Made by a program: the position numbers and the translations under genes. The notes beneath the pieces were generated by a model, which did not search any database, had not been told where the DNA came from, and was given only the letters and a program-made list of their open reading frames with translations. Shown here piece by piece: positions 1 through 8,753 of a DNA stretch of 64,000 nucleotides. Positions within the stretch are counted from its first letter, which is position 1. Each line of letters opens with the position of its first letter. This DNA is from Clostridia bacterium. Lineage in GTDB: Bacteria; Bacillota; Clostridia; Christensenellales; Aristaeellaceae. The stretch spans positions 62,001 to 126,000 of the forward strand of contig JAFWEJ010000017.1 in the NCBI GenBank assembly GCA_017512985.1, read 5' to 3'.

Positions 1-611
1 ACCTGACCTACGCCACCAGCAACAAGCAACTGAACTTCCTGCAGCATATTTACCGCAGCTTGAAAGCAGACGGAAAAGCCAGGGCAGCTGTGGTGCTTCC
101 TGACAACGTGCTTTTTGCGGACGGTGACGGTGAAAAGATCCGTGTGGATCTGATGGACAAGTGCAACCTGCACACGATCCTGCGTCTGCCAACAGGTATC
201 TTCTATGCCCAAGGCGTGAAAACAAATGTACTGTTTTTCACTCGTGGAACAGAAGACAAAGGAAACACCAAAGGCGTATGGATCTATGACCTTCGGACGA
301 ATATGCCATCCTTCGGCAAGACAAACCCGCTGAAGGAAGAACACTTCGCTGAATTTGAGAAAGCATACACGGCGGAGGATCGTACCGCAGTCAGTGATGA
401 ACGCTGGCATTACTTCTCCCGGGAAGAGATCCGGGAGAAGCAGAACAGCCTTGACCTGGGACTGATCCGGGATGCCAGCATCGTGGACTATGAAGATCTG
501 CCTGATCCTATCGAAAGCGGAGAAGAAGCCATTTCCCAGCTGGAAGAAGCCATTGATCTGCTTCAGAGTGTTGTCAATGAACTGAAGGCTTTGAAGCCGG
601 AGGTGGAATAA
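1..611 (+). CDS. hsdM: Type I restriction-modification DNA methyltransferase, M subunit (C-terminal part)
   Basis: The frame is open from the left edge (codons begin at base 3) to the stop at 609-611, so only about the last 200 residues are present. This subunit transfers a methyl group from S-adenosylmethionine to adenine in the site chosen by HsdS. Visible family features are the NKQLNFLQHIYRSLK helix, the AAVVLPDNVLF strand and the LPTGIFYAQGVKTNVLFF segment, all typical of the C-terminal half of HsdM. The catalytic NPPF motif and the SAM-binding part lie outside the window. The stop overlaps the next start by one base (TAATG), so hsdM and hsdS are translationally coupled. hsdR is not in the window and may lie upstream. 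Confidence 0.93.
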   Translation, partial: LTYATSNKQLNFLQHIYRSLKADGKARAAVVLPDNVLFADGDGEKIRVDLMDKCNLHTILRLPTGIFYAQGVKTNVLFFTRGTEDKGNTKGVWIYDLRTNMPSFGKTNPLKEEHFAEFEKAYTAEDRTAVSDERWHYFSREEIREKQNSLDLGLIRDASIVDYEDLPDPIESGEEAISQLEEAIDLLQSVVNELKALKPEVE

Positions 612-1927
612 TGATAAAAGCGAGAAGTGAGCTGGTACAGATATCAGTGCCAGAAGAAGAGCAACCTTATGAAGTGCCGAAGAACTGGCGATGGTTTACG
701 GTAGGCAGCATAAATAGTTATCAGTCAAAAAATATAGACCCATCAGAAAACCCGGAAAAAGAATATGAATTATATAGTGTTCCAAGCAGTGAATATGACT
801 ATCCTGAATTAGTGTTAGGAAGAGAAATAGGTTCGACAAAGGCAGACGTCAAAAAAGGTGATGTATTACTTTGTAAGATCAATCCCCGAATAAACAGGGT
901 GTGGATAGTAAGTAAGCATACTGACAGGGCACTACTTGCCTCTTCAGAATGGATTATTATTCGAAACGAAAAAATACAATCAGACTATCTTATGTGTTGC
1001 TTTCGTTCCCCATATTTTCGGCAGTATATGCTTTCCAATGTTTCTGGCGTTGGTGGATCATTAATGCGGGCTCAGCCAAAGTTTGTAAGTAAGTATCCGG
1101 TTCCTATTCCACCATTTCCGGAACAACAGCGCATTGTCGATCGTATCGAAAGACTGTTTGACAAGCTGGATGAAGCAAAAGAAAAGGCACAGGCGGTTGT
1201 GGATGGGTTTGAGGATCGGAAAGCAGCTATTCTGCATCAGGCATTTACAGGGGAATTGACGGCGGAGTGGAGGCGAATTAACAATGTCTCCTCAGGAAGC
1301 TGGACATATGAACCACTGGAAAATGTATTTACGATAAAGAGTGGCACGACAATTCCAACAGATGAAGAGAAAGAGTCAGGAATTATCCCATATATCAAAG
1401 TAGCTGACATGAACATACCTGGGAATGAAGTATGTATTGTTACATCCAGCAGGTTCGTTGATAGTTGTCCAATAAGGCAGATAATACCTAAAGGAAGTAC
1501 CATTTTTCCCAAAAGAGGCGGGGCTATCCTGACAAATAAAAAGCGTTATGTTGAAGTATCTAGGATAATAGCGGACTTAAATGTAATGGGTATCATTCCA
1601 AAACAAGAATATATCGATGGATGGTACGGATACTATTGGATGTTATCTATTGACTTACGAGAGATAAATAATGGCTCTAATGTGCCGCAGATCAACAATA
1701 AGGATATGGTTAAACTTCTTGTTCCAACACCATCCATAAATGAGCAAAAGAAGATAGTATCTGTTTTGAAACAGTGGTTCTTGAAGGAAACACAAGCAAA
1801 AGAAGCAGCCGAACAAGTTACCTCCCAGATCGACACCATGAAAAAAGCCATCCTTGCCCGTGCCTTCCGCGGCGAATTGGGAACCAACGATCCCACAGAG
1901 CCACCAGCAGATATCGGGATCTCGTAA
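611..1927 (+). CDS. hsdS: Type I restriction-modification specificity subunit S
   Basis: HsdS recognises the bipartite DNA target and directs HsdM and HsdR to it. The 438 residues show the usual two-half plan: a first target-recognition domain (about residues 15-175), a central conserved helix starting IPPFPEQQRIVDRIERLF and running through a charged helix (about 175-205), a second recognition domain (about 230-385), and a second helical repeat ending in AILARAFRGEL. The repeated AILHQAFTGEL/AILARAFRGEL boxes mark the ends of the two halves. Length is normal. It overlaps hsdM by one base and is followed after 15 bp by an unknown ATPase gene. The recognition domains use more AT-rich codons than the helices, as expected for swapped specificity modules. 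Confidence 0.95.
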   Translation: MIKARSELVQISVPEEEQPYEVPKNWRWFTVGSINSYQSKNIDPSENPEKEYELYSVPSSEYDYPELVLGREIGSTKADVKKGDVLLCKINPRINRVWIVSKHTDRALLASSEWIIIRNEKIQSDYLMCCFRSPYFRQYMLSNVSGVGGSLMRAQPKFVSKYPVPIPPFPEQQRIVDRIERLFDKLDEAKEKAQAVVDGFEDRKAAILHQAFTGELTAEWRRINNVSSGSWTYEPLENVFTIKSGTTIPTDEEKESGIIPYIKVADMNIPGNEVCIVTSSRFVDSCPIRQIIPKGSTIFPKRGGAILTNKKRYVEVSRIIADLNVMGIIPKQEYIDGWYGYYWMLSIDLREINNGSNVPQINNKDMVKLLVPTPSINEQKKIVSVLKQWFLKETQAKEAAEQVTSQIDTMKKAILARAFRGELGTNDPTEPPADIGIS

Positions 1928-1942
1928 CGAAGAGGAAGCCAT

Positions 1943-4114
1943 ATGCCAAGAAAGAAAGATAAAAACGCCGTCATATCTATGACAGAGTTTATTGCCCGGA
2001 ATGTCGAAGCCGGAAACTATCGGTTGGTCGATATTGCTGGTGAACGGAAGAAAGATAAGCTCATCGGGGTGGAAGAGTTTGCTGACAGGCTCAGCAAATA
2101 CACACTTGATGACTATCTCCATTCGGACCAGCCATATTATGACCTGCTTGAATGTAGCCGGGCGCAGCCCGGTCTTTTCGATCAGTTGGCTGAAGTGCTG
2201 ATAGATACTGCAAAACAGCAGATGCATGCCAAGAACAAATATCCGTATACAAAAAAAGTAAAAGAAAAAATATCGTTTACGAGAGAAGTCCATTTGCCAG
2301 ATCTGGCGGAAGCAAGCAGTATCCTGGACTATATCAACCAAGTGGAAGCAGATCCGGAGACCGCGGATAAAGTCAGTGTGCTTCCGCTGATGTGCGGGTC
2401 CGGGAAGTCGACAGCCATTACGCTGAAGATCAAGGAAGTCATTGAGCGCGGTGAAGGCATGTTGATCGTGACGGACAGCAATAAGCGCCTTGAAGAGATA
2501 TGGAATGAGAACACAGATAGCCCGCTGCTGGGAGAGGACGTCAAAGCGTTTATCAAAGCACATAAGAACGATGTTACCATTATGACAAAGGATACATATG
2601 CCAATGCAATTAAATGCCAATGGCAGTATCCTGTTCTGGCAATGACGACACAGCGGTTCTTCAACGTCCTGACAAAGGACGAGATCCAGCAGTTCCTGAA
2701 ATGGAAGGACAAAGGAACCCGCTCGCTGATCCTGTTTGACGAGGAGCCGTACCTAAATAAGATCATAGATCTGACTCCAAAGGATGTTAATGTAATTGAT
2801 ACTTTGCTTCGGATGAATCTTATTCCGGATGAGGAGACGCTGCTGACAGAGGATAAGCAATGGTGTATCAGACAATGGGAAATATTCCGTCAGCGTTTCC
2901 TGGATCTGTTGTGGAAATATGAATATGATCATGAAGGGAGCATGTTCTATCACGAAGATGATCAGCATCTGACAGAAGATGACGATCGCTTTTTCCGTAT
3001 TATCAACCAAAACAAAACAGGTATCCGATCGGACAGTATCAGCAACTACAATAATATACATGCTTTCAAAGTGTTCGCTGACACCTGGGGGGTATATTCA
3101 CACCGCACATCGGGATCATATGAAAGTAAGTTCACAGTCTATCTGGATAACAGCGAAAAAGTACAGGGACTGGGAGCAAAGGTAATAGTTCTGGACGGAA
3201 CCGGAGATATCAGTCCGATATACTCCGGACAGGATTATATCGATATGCGCAGCGGACAGAATTTTGTCCGTTCGCTGTCGCATCTGACGATAAAGACAGG
3301 TGATATTGATACCAGCAAGGCAAATTTGACTGTTCGGAACAGCCCTGTACCAAAAACGATAGAGAATTACCTTGATGATGAAACAGAATACTATGACAAA
3401 ACATATATTTTCACATACAAAGACAAAGAAGAGAAGTTTGGATGGTATTGCAATGAGCAAAAAACTGCACATTTTGGCGCGATAAAGGGACTGTACGAAT
3501 ATCAAGATGCAGAGTGTATTGCACAGGTCGGACTGAATGAACTGCAGCCTGTTCATTATCTGGTGCATCTGCTGGCAAGGAATGAAGAGCTCAGGACAAG
3601 GATGGCAGGACTGTCGCCAGAGGAAAACTGTGAACAGATCAGGAAGATCATGAGAGAGACCAATAACTGCGCAGAGATCAAGGTGGCACATATCCTTGCC
3701 GATGTGGACCAGAACATGTTCAGATCTGCGATCCGATCAGCCAAGAACCGGAATGATGTTACTTTCTATCTGTTTTACAAACACAGCTATATCCCGCAAC
3801 TCCGGGAAGCGATCAGAGACCGGTACTGTGGTTTGCTGGGTGCCAGCATGGTGGTTGTGAAGGAAGAGGACATACTGGAATACCAACCGTATATGAAAGA
3901 AACAATAGCTGATGTTATATACAGATGGTATTGTGAATGGGACGGATCACTGAAGAAGAGAGAAGTCATTGCTGAAGAAATAGGGATCAGCGCTGGTGTA
4001 CTAAAGGTCATTATTTCCCGAGATGACAGACTTCGACCGTTGTTTGCCGAAGCCAAGGCAGCAGGGAAAGAGATCACAGGCAAAAACGGGTATTATGCAA
4101 AAAGGGAACAATAA
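1943..4114 (+). CDS. Unknown ATPase / superfamily 2 helicase-like protein, downstream of hsdS
   Basis: A 723-residue protein I cannot assign to a named family. It has a Walker A motif, MCGSGKST (about residues 149-156), and a Walker B/DEAD-like LILFDEEP (about 262-270), followed by a VLDGTGD segment near residue 417 that resembles helicase motif III or IV regions. The C-terminus (about 650-720) looks like a small helix-turn-helix (REVIAEEIGISAGVLKVII). The start is chosen at ATG 1943 because an AGAGGAAG Shine-Dalgarno lies just upstream and the gene follows hsdS by 15 bp in the same direction, which suggests one operon. It could be an accessory part of the restriction operon or a mobile-element replication helicase; the sequence does not decide. 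Its last codons lie inside the first arm of a 47-bp repeat. Confidence 0.8.
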   Translation: MPRKKDKNAVISMTEFIARNVEAGNYRLVDIAGERKKDKLIGVEEFADRLSKYTLDDYLHSDQPYYDLLECSRAQPGLFDQLAEVLIDTAKQQMHAKNKYPYTKKVKEKISFTREVHLPDLAEASSILDYINQVEADPETADKVSVLPLMCGSGKSTAITLKIKEVIERGEGMLIVTDSNKRLEEIWNENTDSPLLGEDVKAFIKAHKNDVTIMTKDTYANAIKCQWQYPVLAMTTQRFFNVLTKDEIQQFLKWKDKGTRSLILFDEEPYLNKIIDLTPKDVNVIDTLLRMNLIPDEETLLTEDKQWCIRQWEIFRQRFLDLLWKYEYDHEGSMFYHEDDQHLTEDDDRFFRIINQNKTGIRSDSISNYNNIHAFKVFADTWGVYSHRTSGSYESKFTVYLDNSEKVQGLGAKVIVLDGTGDISPIYSGQDYIDMRSGQNFVRSLSHLTIKTGDIDTSKANLTVRNSPVPKTIENYLDDETEYYDKTYIFTYKDKEEKFGWYCNEQKTAHFGAIKGLYEYQDAECIAQVGLNELQPVHYLVHLLARNEELRTRMAGLSPEENCEQIRKIMRETNNCAEIKVAHILADVDQNMFRSAIRSAKNRNDVTFYLFYKHSYIPQLREAIRDRYCGLLGASMVVVKEEDILEYQPYMKETIADVIYRWYCEWDGSLKKREVIAEEIGISAGVLKVIISRDDRLRPLFAEAKAAGKEITGKNGYYAKREQ

Positions 4115-4237
4115 TATTAAATACAAGAAAATGTTCCCTTTTATAAAAAGAGGAACAATAATATTAACAGTAAAATAATGTTCCCAAATTCATAAAAGGG
4201 AACACAATACATATTATAATATATATGTTCCCTTTTT
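4101..4237. repeat. Three tandem 47-bp palindromic repeats
   Basis: GGAACA occurs at 4105, 4152 and 4199, and its complement TGTTCC at 4132, 4179 and 4226: both arms repeat at exactly 47 bp. Each unit is an inverted repeat (GGGAACA, about 21 AT-rich bases, TGTTCCC); the first two units also share the spacer start AATAATATTAA. The third unit has longer arms, AAAAGGGAACA with TGTTCCCTTTTT, and could act as an intrinsic terminator for the ATPase gene, whose stop codon lies inside the first unit. Tandem palindromes of this kind could be operators for a dimeric regulator or replication iterons. Confidence 0.85.
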
Positions 4238-4717
4238 ACTCTTGCATGTGGTTTCATTTTCGTATGGTCCAGAAGCTGTTTGCTTACAGTCGGTGTTTTC
4301 TCTGAAACTGGCTGTCTCGAAATTGACGTTTTTATACTGGTTTTCCTTGGAAATATTATAAAAATGAGCTGGTGAGTTTTTCGGATAGTCGCCAGTTCTT
4401 TGATAATGGTCTGTTTTTCAATGAAATATAAACTGGATTAACATAACAGAAAAACTGGAAAATTGCTTTTTGTGATCTGTGAGATCATTGAAAATACATG
4501 GTTTTATGACGCAAAAGAGAATAATTCGGATCTGTATCGTTTGTTTTCAGGCTTTTGAACAATACCACCGGTTACTTTCTGTTCTCCTCGGCACCGGCGG
4601 AGCGGAGCGAAACGAAGTGAAGAGGAGCGGAGCAAAAAAGCCCCGCCCCAAATTATAACTAAACCCATACATTATTGATCACGATTACGTGTATTCTTAT
4701 TGCTCTGGAAAGTCTAC
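4238..4717. other. 480-bp AT-rich intergenic region with no gene found
   Basis: No credible coding frame or RNA gene is seen. AACTGG or ACTGG words recur on both strands (for example near 4309, 4335, 4393, 4431 and 4455). Near its right end, 4597-4633, is a purine-rich degenerate repeat built from GGAGCGGAGCG and GAGGAGCGGAGC, followed by GCCCCGCCCC. The region separates the rightward restriction operon from the leftward element genes. An origin of transfer or replication is possible but not shown. Confidence 0.5.
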
Positions 4718-5383
4718 TTAATAACCCTGTCGTTTTATTTCTTCTGTCAAAGCAATATTTAGCAGTTCAATATCATACTGATACTTTTTGTCTACAGCGT
4801 TTATAGCAACTGGGTCTGAGGATCTTTTTTCCATGAAATATGATCCTGTGCTTTTAGCATAAAGATAGAACCAACTGGTAACATCCATATTGAGAGCATT
4901 TTTTGAAGTTGTCTGAATAAAATAATTAGTATCACTGTCTTTACAATCATATACTTTATTGATAACAACCGTTGCAGGAAATGTATAAATACCCAACTTC
5001 TTGGCAAAAAGAGTCATAAACTTTTTTTCTTTACTTGGCATATTAGAAGTATTCTTAGGTGTTGCAGTAGGTTTAGGGGATGCTGTAGGTGTAGAAGTTG
5101 CTGTAGGCATTTCTTCTTTGGCAAAAGTTGAAATAGTATATGTAGTATCTTTCAATTCGTAACTAATATTCATCACTTTTAAGAGAGCTTCTAATGGCAC
5201 ATATACTATTCCATCTTTTTCTATAGGATCCAGAACTGTTTTTCCATCAACAAGAGCAACGTTAACTCCGTTTATTGAGATAGTATATTCTGTGTTTGCA
5301 TCTTCAGAAAAAGAACAATTAATTTGACTGACACATAATACTATTAGTGTAATAACAAGACTAATGGTTAATACTTTTTTCAT
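4718..5383 (-). CDS. Secreted protein with copper-amine-oxidase-type stalk domain
   Basis: A 221-residue exported protein. It begins with a signal peptide (MKKVLTISLVITLIVLCVS, with a Cys shortly after the hydrophobic core that could be lipidated). Residues about 30-90 match the N-terminal stalk domain of copper amine oxidases: an NGV strand, DGKTVLDPIEKDGIVYVPLE and a repeated YELKDTTYTI strand. This domain is common in Gram-positive surface proteins and is not itself catalytic. A Thr/Pro/Ser/Ala linker follows (about 95-115, TPTASPKPTATPK), then a C-terminal globular domain of about 105 residues that I do not recognise. The gene is AT-rich and sits at the left end of the leftward element block. 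The start has an AAAGGGG Shine-Dalgarno. Confidence 0.78.
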   Translation of the reverse strand: MKKVLTISLVITLIVLCVSQINCSFSEDANTEYTISINGVNVALVDGKTVLDPIEKDGIVYVPLEALLKVMNISYELKDTTYTISTFAKEEMPTATSTPTASPKPTATPKNTSNMPSKEKKFMTLFAKKLGIYTFPATVVINKVYDCKDSDTNYFIQTTSKNALNMDVTSWFYLYAKSTGSYFMEKRSSDPVAINAVDKKYQYDIELLNIALTEEIKRQGY

Positions 5384-5472
5384 GATGAAACCCCTTTCGT
5401 ATTATTGTATATTACTATTTTCCAACTATCTGTATAACATTATTACATTTGCCAAAATCAATGTCAATACAA

Positions 5473-6183
5473 TTAACTAATTATTGTTGTTATTAGCTCT
5501 CGCTTATATTTGTAAAAACTGTTATGTGAGACTGAGATCAACTTCATAACCTCAGCATCGGTTAATGATCCTTCGAAGTCGCGGGAGTATTTTAGGATCA
5601 TTTTCTTTGCCGCTTCTGCCTTTTTCACATGCAGTTTCCGACCTGGAACACCTCCAATCTGTTTACCTTGTAGACGTGCCGTTTCGATTCCTTCACGGGT
5701 TCGCTGATGCAGATCCGTAACTTCCTTTTCTGCCTGGTCAAAGGCAAGCTGGATCTGCCGTTCAGCCAGACGAAGCATATACCTGTTAATCCCAGCTGTA
5801 ATGGCAGCCATCAGCTCGTCTGTAGCAGCATCACCCGTCTGGATCGTATCGATCTGTTTATCAGCAGCTTCGCGGTAGACAGACGTATTGATGTGCGGCT
5901 CCTTCAAGAAAACCAAGTCAATGCCTTTCTGGAGGAGTTCCTGGTATAAGGCAAAACCTTCTTCAGCGTTCCTGGACATACGGGAAACGGAGTCGAAGAC
6001 GATCATATCACCGGGCTTGACAGCTTTCAGGATCTTCTCAAACTCCTTCCGACCTTCCAGCTTTGTCCCGGTGAAGGCTTCCTGGGCGATCACCGCGGAG
6101 GGATATGCTTCCTTAATGTTCCGGATCTGCCGATCAATGGACTGCTGCTTTCTGCTGATCCGTGCATAACCATAAACTTTCAT
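5473..6183 (-). CDS. Serine recombinase, resolvase/invertase family
   Basis: A site-specific recombinase of the small serine family (236 residues). The N-terminal catalytic domain starts MKVYGYARISRKQQSIDRQ, where the Ser of RIS is the expected nucleophile. The VFDSVSRMSRN stretch (about residues 62-75) supplies the conserved arginine region, and the long E helix follows. The C-terminus (about 175-236) resembles a helix-turn-helix DNA-binding region (LTDAEVMKLISVSHNSFYKYKREL). The frame is open further upstream, but ATG at 6183 is chosen because it is preceded by GAAAGGAAGAAACAAC and the protein from there matches the family start. It may invert or resolve DNA in the mobile element or act in its multimer resolution. 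Confidence 0.9.
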   Translation of the reverse strand: MKVYGYARISRKQQSIDRQIRNIKEAYPSAVIAQEAFTGTKLEGRKEFEKILKAVKPGDMIVFDSVSRMSRNAEEGFALYQELLQKGIDLVFLKEPHINTSVYREAADKQIDTIQTGDAATDELMAAITAGINRYMLRLAERQIQLAFDQAEKEVTDLHQRTREGIETARLQGKQIGGVPGRKLHVKKAEAAKKMILKYSRDFEGSLTDAEVMKLISVSHNSFYKYKRELITTIIS

Positions 6184-6235
6184 GTTGTTTCTTCCTTTCT
6201 CCGTCGCAAGACGGACGTTCATTCGTTTTAATACA

Positions 6236-6264
6236 GCAAAACCCTGCCAGATAACCCGGCAGGG
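6236..6264 (-). terminator. Hairpin between the recombinase gene and the gene upstream of it
   Basis: On the minus strand a CCCTGCC/GGCAGGG stem with a loop of about nine bases is followed by TTTT. It lies about 60 bases after the stop of the 143-residue membrane protein gene and before the recombinase start, so it may end that transcript or act as a leader terminator of the recombinase gene. Confidence 0.5.
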
Positions 6265-6325
6265 CTTCACTTTTGATACAGTTTTCAGGGGCGTTTCTTT
6301 TGATACTGACTTTCAATAAACATGA

Positions 6326-6757
6326 TTAGAGATCGTAATACCTTTGCTCTTTCTTTTTTTCATCCTTTCGTGGTTGAGTAATTCGGAGATCTCTCTCAAT
6401 TTGTTGAAGATGATTCAGAATAAATGCTTGGTTGTTTTTGTTCTGCTCTTCCATTTTTTCAAGATTGTATGCTAAAAATTGAATATTAAAAGACATATTC
6501 GCGACAATCAACATAAATGATGCTATGGTATAGCCTCCCACGCATACGTAAATCATCATCGGGATAGCATCATTTTTTGAATGAATCACTCCTACAAGAT
6601 TCAAAAGCAATATCAATGCACAAAAGGAAGCTGCAATGATGAAAATAAATGCAAGAGCACGAACATAGCCCGCGGACTTATATGGTTTAAAATCCGACGG
6701 ATACGCATTAGGTGACGATTGCATAAACTGATTTGACTCTAATTGATTTTTTTTCAT
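6326..6757 (-). CDS. Hypothetical protein with two membrane segments
   Basis: A 143-residue protein not recognised. A polar N-terminus of about 30 residues is followed by two strong hydrophobic segments (about residues 33-55, ALAFIFIIAASFCALILLLN, and 65-88, around YVCVGGYTIASFMLIVANMS). A charged C-terminal helix rich in Glu, Lys, Asn and Gln (about 95-143) probably forms a coiled coil in the cytoplasm. The gene is in the leftward element block, AT-rich like its neighbours. A role in the element's membrane functions is only a guess. Confidence 0.6.
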   Translation of the reverse strand: MKKNQLESNQFMQSSPNAYPSDFKPYKSAGYVRALAFIFIIAASFCALILLLNLVGVIHSKNDAIPMMIYVCVGGYTIASFMLIVANMSFNIQFLAYNLEKMEEQNKNNQAFILNHLQQIERDLRITQPRKDEKKKEQRYYDL

Positions 6758-6788
6758 TTTAACAACTCCATTCTCTATATTTTTTTGA

Positions 6789-7058
6789 TTAATTACATTT
6801 TTTCTTCATGAAAGCATTACTATCCTTTATTTCTTCACAGGATACAACTGACGTGTACTCTTTGACATCACGGTACAGGATAGCCGTCTGTTCAATTATG
6901 CCCTCTACAGTGGTATCAAGAGTATCGCATACCATCTGACTGTCTATGGCTAGATCCAGTATGGTTGCCAGAAGCCGCATCATTGCAAATATCAGGTTCA
7001 TCTGAGTACGGATATTGCCTTTGCTGGCATCATTCTTCATCTGCAACATCCTGTTCAC
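6789..7058 (-). CDS. Small hypothetical helical protein
   Basis: An 89-residue, Met- and Leu-rich, probably all-helical protein with no family I recognise. It overlaps the end of the ArdC-like gene by 29 bases, which indicates translational coupling. Two starts are possible: GTG at 7058, spaced about five bases from AGGAG, or ATG at 7049, spaced eight bases from AGAAGG. I list the longer one. Confidence 0.55.
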   Translation of the reverse strand: MNRMLQMKNDASKGNIRTQMNLIFAMMRLLATILDLAIDSQMVCDTLDTTVEGIIEQTAILYRDVKEYTSVVSCEEIKDSNAFMKKKCN

Positions 7059-7902
7059 CTTCTCTCCTGTTCAAAATGAGCGAGACTGCCTTTTCAGCGG
7101 CACCCGCAGCAGCAACAAGTAGCTTTTTATCGTTCTTCAAAGCCTTCAGCCATCCAGCGAGATACGATGCTGAATTACAGAAACTGTCTGCTGTTTCAAG
7201 TCCACAACTGTTTACCAGAAATGCTGCACCAAGTTCGGCTGTCAATTCTTCACGACTATATTCATGACTGCCAAAGGCTGCAACGTCGTTAATGCGGTTC
7301 AAGCGGCTATGATGTCCGGTTGAATGCACCATTTCGTGAAATTCTGTCGAATAGAATTCAGCCAGATGCTTATACTGTGAAAGCTGCGGGACAACTATTT
7401 CATCAGTACCGGGTCTGTAAAACGCCTGATCTGACCCTGTAACAATGAGACGAACGCCGCATCTATCTATATAGTCCCTGACAATAGCATCCGCGGCAGC
7501 ATCCGGTTTAAGATCCGATACTGGTTGTGTTACGGAGACAGCCCAACGGGGACTGACTCCTTCGCATTGACTCAGATGAAATACGCTGAAATGCTTGAGA
7601 TAGAAGTATCGCGTTATCTCTCCACTTTCTTCATCAACTTTTTCGATAGGTCTCCAAAATACAACCATCCTTGCTTTCTCTCCTTTGCGAACATGTCCAC
7701 CGGCTAACATGCACCCCTTATAGGTGATGAATTCACCGGACTGTCCACCAAGCAGGATCGTGTTTAGTATAGAATACTGTTTGCCAGTTGCGTACGAAAT
7801 ACAGCCAGAGCTGCTACCAACCCAGGGTTTTCTCCAAGGGGCAACGCCGCTCTCCAAAGCGGCGATGACTCTGTTTGTTATTTCAGCATATATATCTATC
7901 AT
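7030..7902 (-). CDS. ArdC-type antirestriction protein (ssDNA-binding domain plus zincin metallopeptidase)
   Basis: A 290-residue protein with the two-domain plan of ArdC proteins. The N-terminal ArdC domain (about residues 1-125) begins MIDIYAEITNRVIAALESG, continues with APWRKPW and later VVFWRPIE, and is known to bind single-stranded DNA. The C-terminal zincin domain carries the zinc-binding HExxH motif in FHEMVHSTGHHSRL (about residues 190-205), with a downstream Glu in EELTAELGAAF. Such proteins on conjugative elements protect entering DNA from host restriction. It is notable that a type I restriction system lies in the same region. The start at 7902 follows a GAAAGGAGAAAAAAC leader that recurs in front of other genes of this block. 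Confidence 0.88.
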   Translation of the reverse strand: MIDIYAEITNRVIAALESGVAPWRKPWVGSSSGCISYATGKQYSILNTILLGGQSGEFITYKGCMLAGGHVRKGEKARMVVFWRPIEKVDEESGEITRYFYLKHFSVFHLSQCEGVSPRWAVSVTQPVSDLKPDAAADAIVRDYIDRCGVRLIVTGSDQAFYRPGTDEIVVPQLSQYKHLAEFYSTEFHEMVHSTGHHSRLNRINDVAAFGSHEYSREELTAELGAAFLVNSCGLETADSFCNSASYLAGWLKALKNDKKLLVAAAGAAEKAVSLILNRREGEQDVADEE

Positions 7903-7963
7903 GTTTTTTCTCCTTTCATAATGTGTTCAAAATGTATCTATAAAGGGTATGAACACGTTTTCG

Positions 7964-7991
7964 AAGGGCAGTGCTTTACGGCACTGCCCTT
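7964..7991 (-). terminator. Perfect 11-bp hairpin after the 216-residue gene
   Basis: AAGGGCAGTGC and GCACTGCCCTT form a perfect stem with a six-base loop, a few bases beyond the stop of the leftward gene at 7999-8649. It lacks a clear T-run on the minus strand, so it may be a processing or stabilising hairpin rather than a strong terminator. Confidence 0.5.
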
Positions 7992-7998
7992 CTTCTTT

Positions 7999-8649
7999 TC
8001 ATGTATGCAAAGCGTAATACGCTTTGCGATACGGCTTACCGTCTTTCCCGGTGACTTCGTCTTCGTGAAGGACAATGCCGCCTTCATACCGGCTTCCAGT
8101 GCTGGAGAAGAAGTAAAAGCCGTTGATCCATCGATCTTCCATAACAACAAGGTGTTCTTCTCTTCCATAGTTGAAATGATCTCGGAAGAACTTACGAAGA
8201 GCATGGCGTTTCAATTTGTCTTTGGCAGTGTCAGCGATGACTTCGCTTGCAGTTTTCGTGAAGAAGATGCGAGCCTTTTCTTTGTTTTCTGGACTGGTCG
8301 AAAGATATTTGATCCTTTCTCCAGCCAGAACTCTCTTTGCTACATCGACGGGTACAAGGACTGTCTGCTGATACCCATGAAGATCATTGTCATAGTTACC
8401 GTGCAGCCAGAACAGCCTAAAACGAATGCTGTTACCGATACGAGAGACGTTGCAGACATTCAGTAGATCGCATTCTGTGACACTGTCTGTGACACTGCTT
8501 TCCACAGTGTCAGCAAGCTGACTGGAAAGGGACTCTTTGGTCAGGTAAAACCGCTGAGACCAGCTGTGCTTGGGATCATAGGTCTGCAGGTAAACGAACA
8601 TATCGTTGACAGACAAGGTGACAATAATAGGATTAGTGAAAATGCTCAT
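7999..8649 (-). CDS. Hypothetical mobile-element protein
   Basis: A 216-residue, apparently cytoplasmic protein with no signal peptide or membrane segment. No catalytic motif is recognised. The N-terminal half is strand-rich with many aromatic residues (MFVYLQTYDPKHSWSQRFYL, RFRLFWLHGNYDNDL), the middle is Lys-rich and helical, and the C-terminus ends with a strand-rich segment (WINGFYFFSSTGSRYEGG). It lies between the ArdC and RadC genes and uses the same type of leader (GAAAGGAG before ATG). It is probably a conserved cargo gene of integrative elements; its function is unknown. Confidence 0.6.
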   Translation of the reverse strand: MSIFTNPIIVTLSVNDMFVYLQTYDPKHSWSQRFYLTKESLSSQLADTVESSVTDSVTECDLLNVCNVSRIGNSIRFRLFWLHGNYDNDLHGYQQTVLVPVDVAKRVLAGERIKYLSTSPENKEKARIFFTKTASEVIADTAKDKLKRHALRKFFRDHFNYGREEHLVVMEDRWINGFYFFSSTGSRYEGGIVLHEDEVTGKDGKPYRKAYYALHT

Positions 8650-8753
8650 TGTGGTTGCTCCTTTCGTATTGACATGAAGGGAGGGGCAGCCTACAATGAG
8701 ACTGTCCCTTGTGGATGTGATGAAGCCGGGTACTGTTGCAGCAGTCCCGGCTT

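Noticed and set aside
4101..4237. Three regular repeats as a CRISPR array
   Set aside because: The repeated parts are short arms of palindromes, spacers are alike between units, there are only three units and no cas gene is nearby.
4238..4717. Origin of transfer in the AT-rich gap
   Set aside because: No relaxase gene or recognisable nic-site motif is in the window; only repeated ACTGG words and a purine-rich tract are seen.
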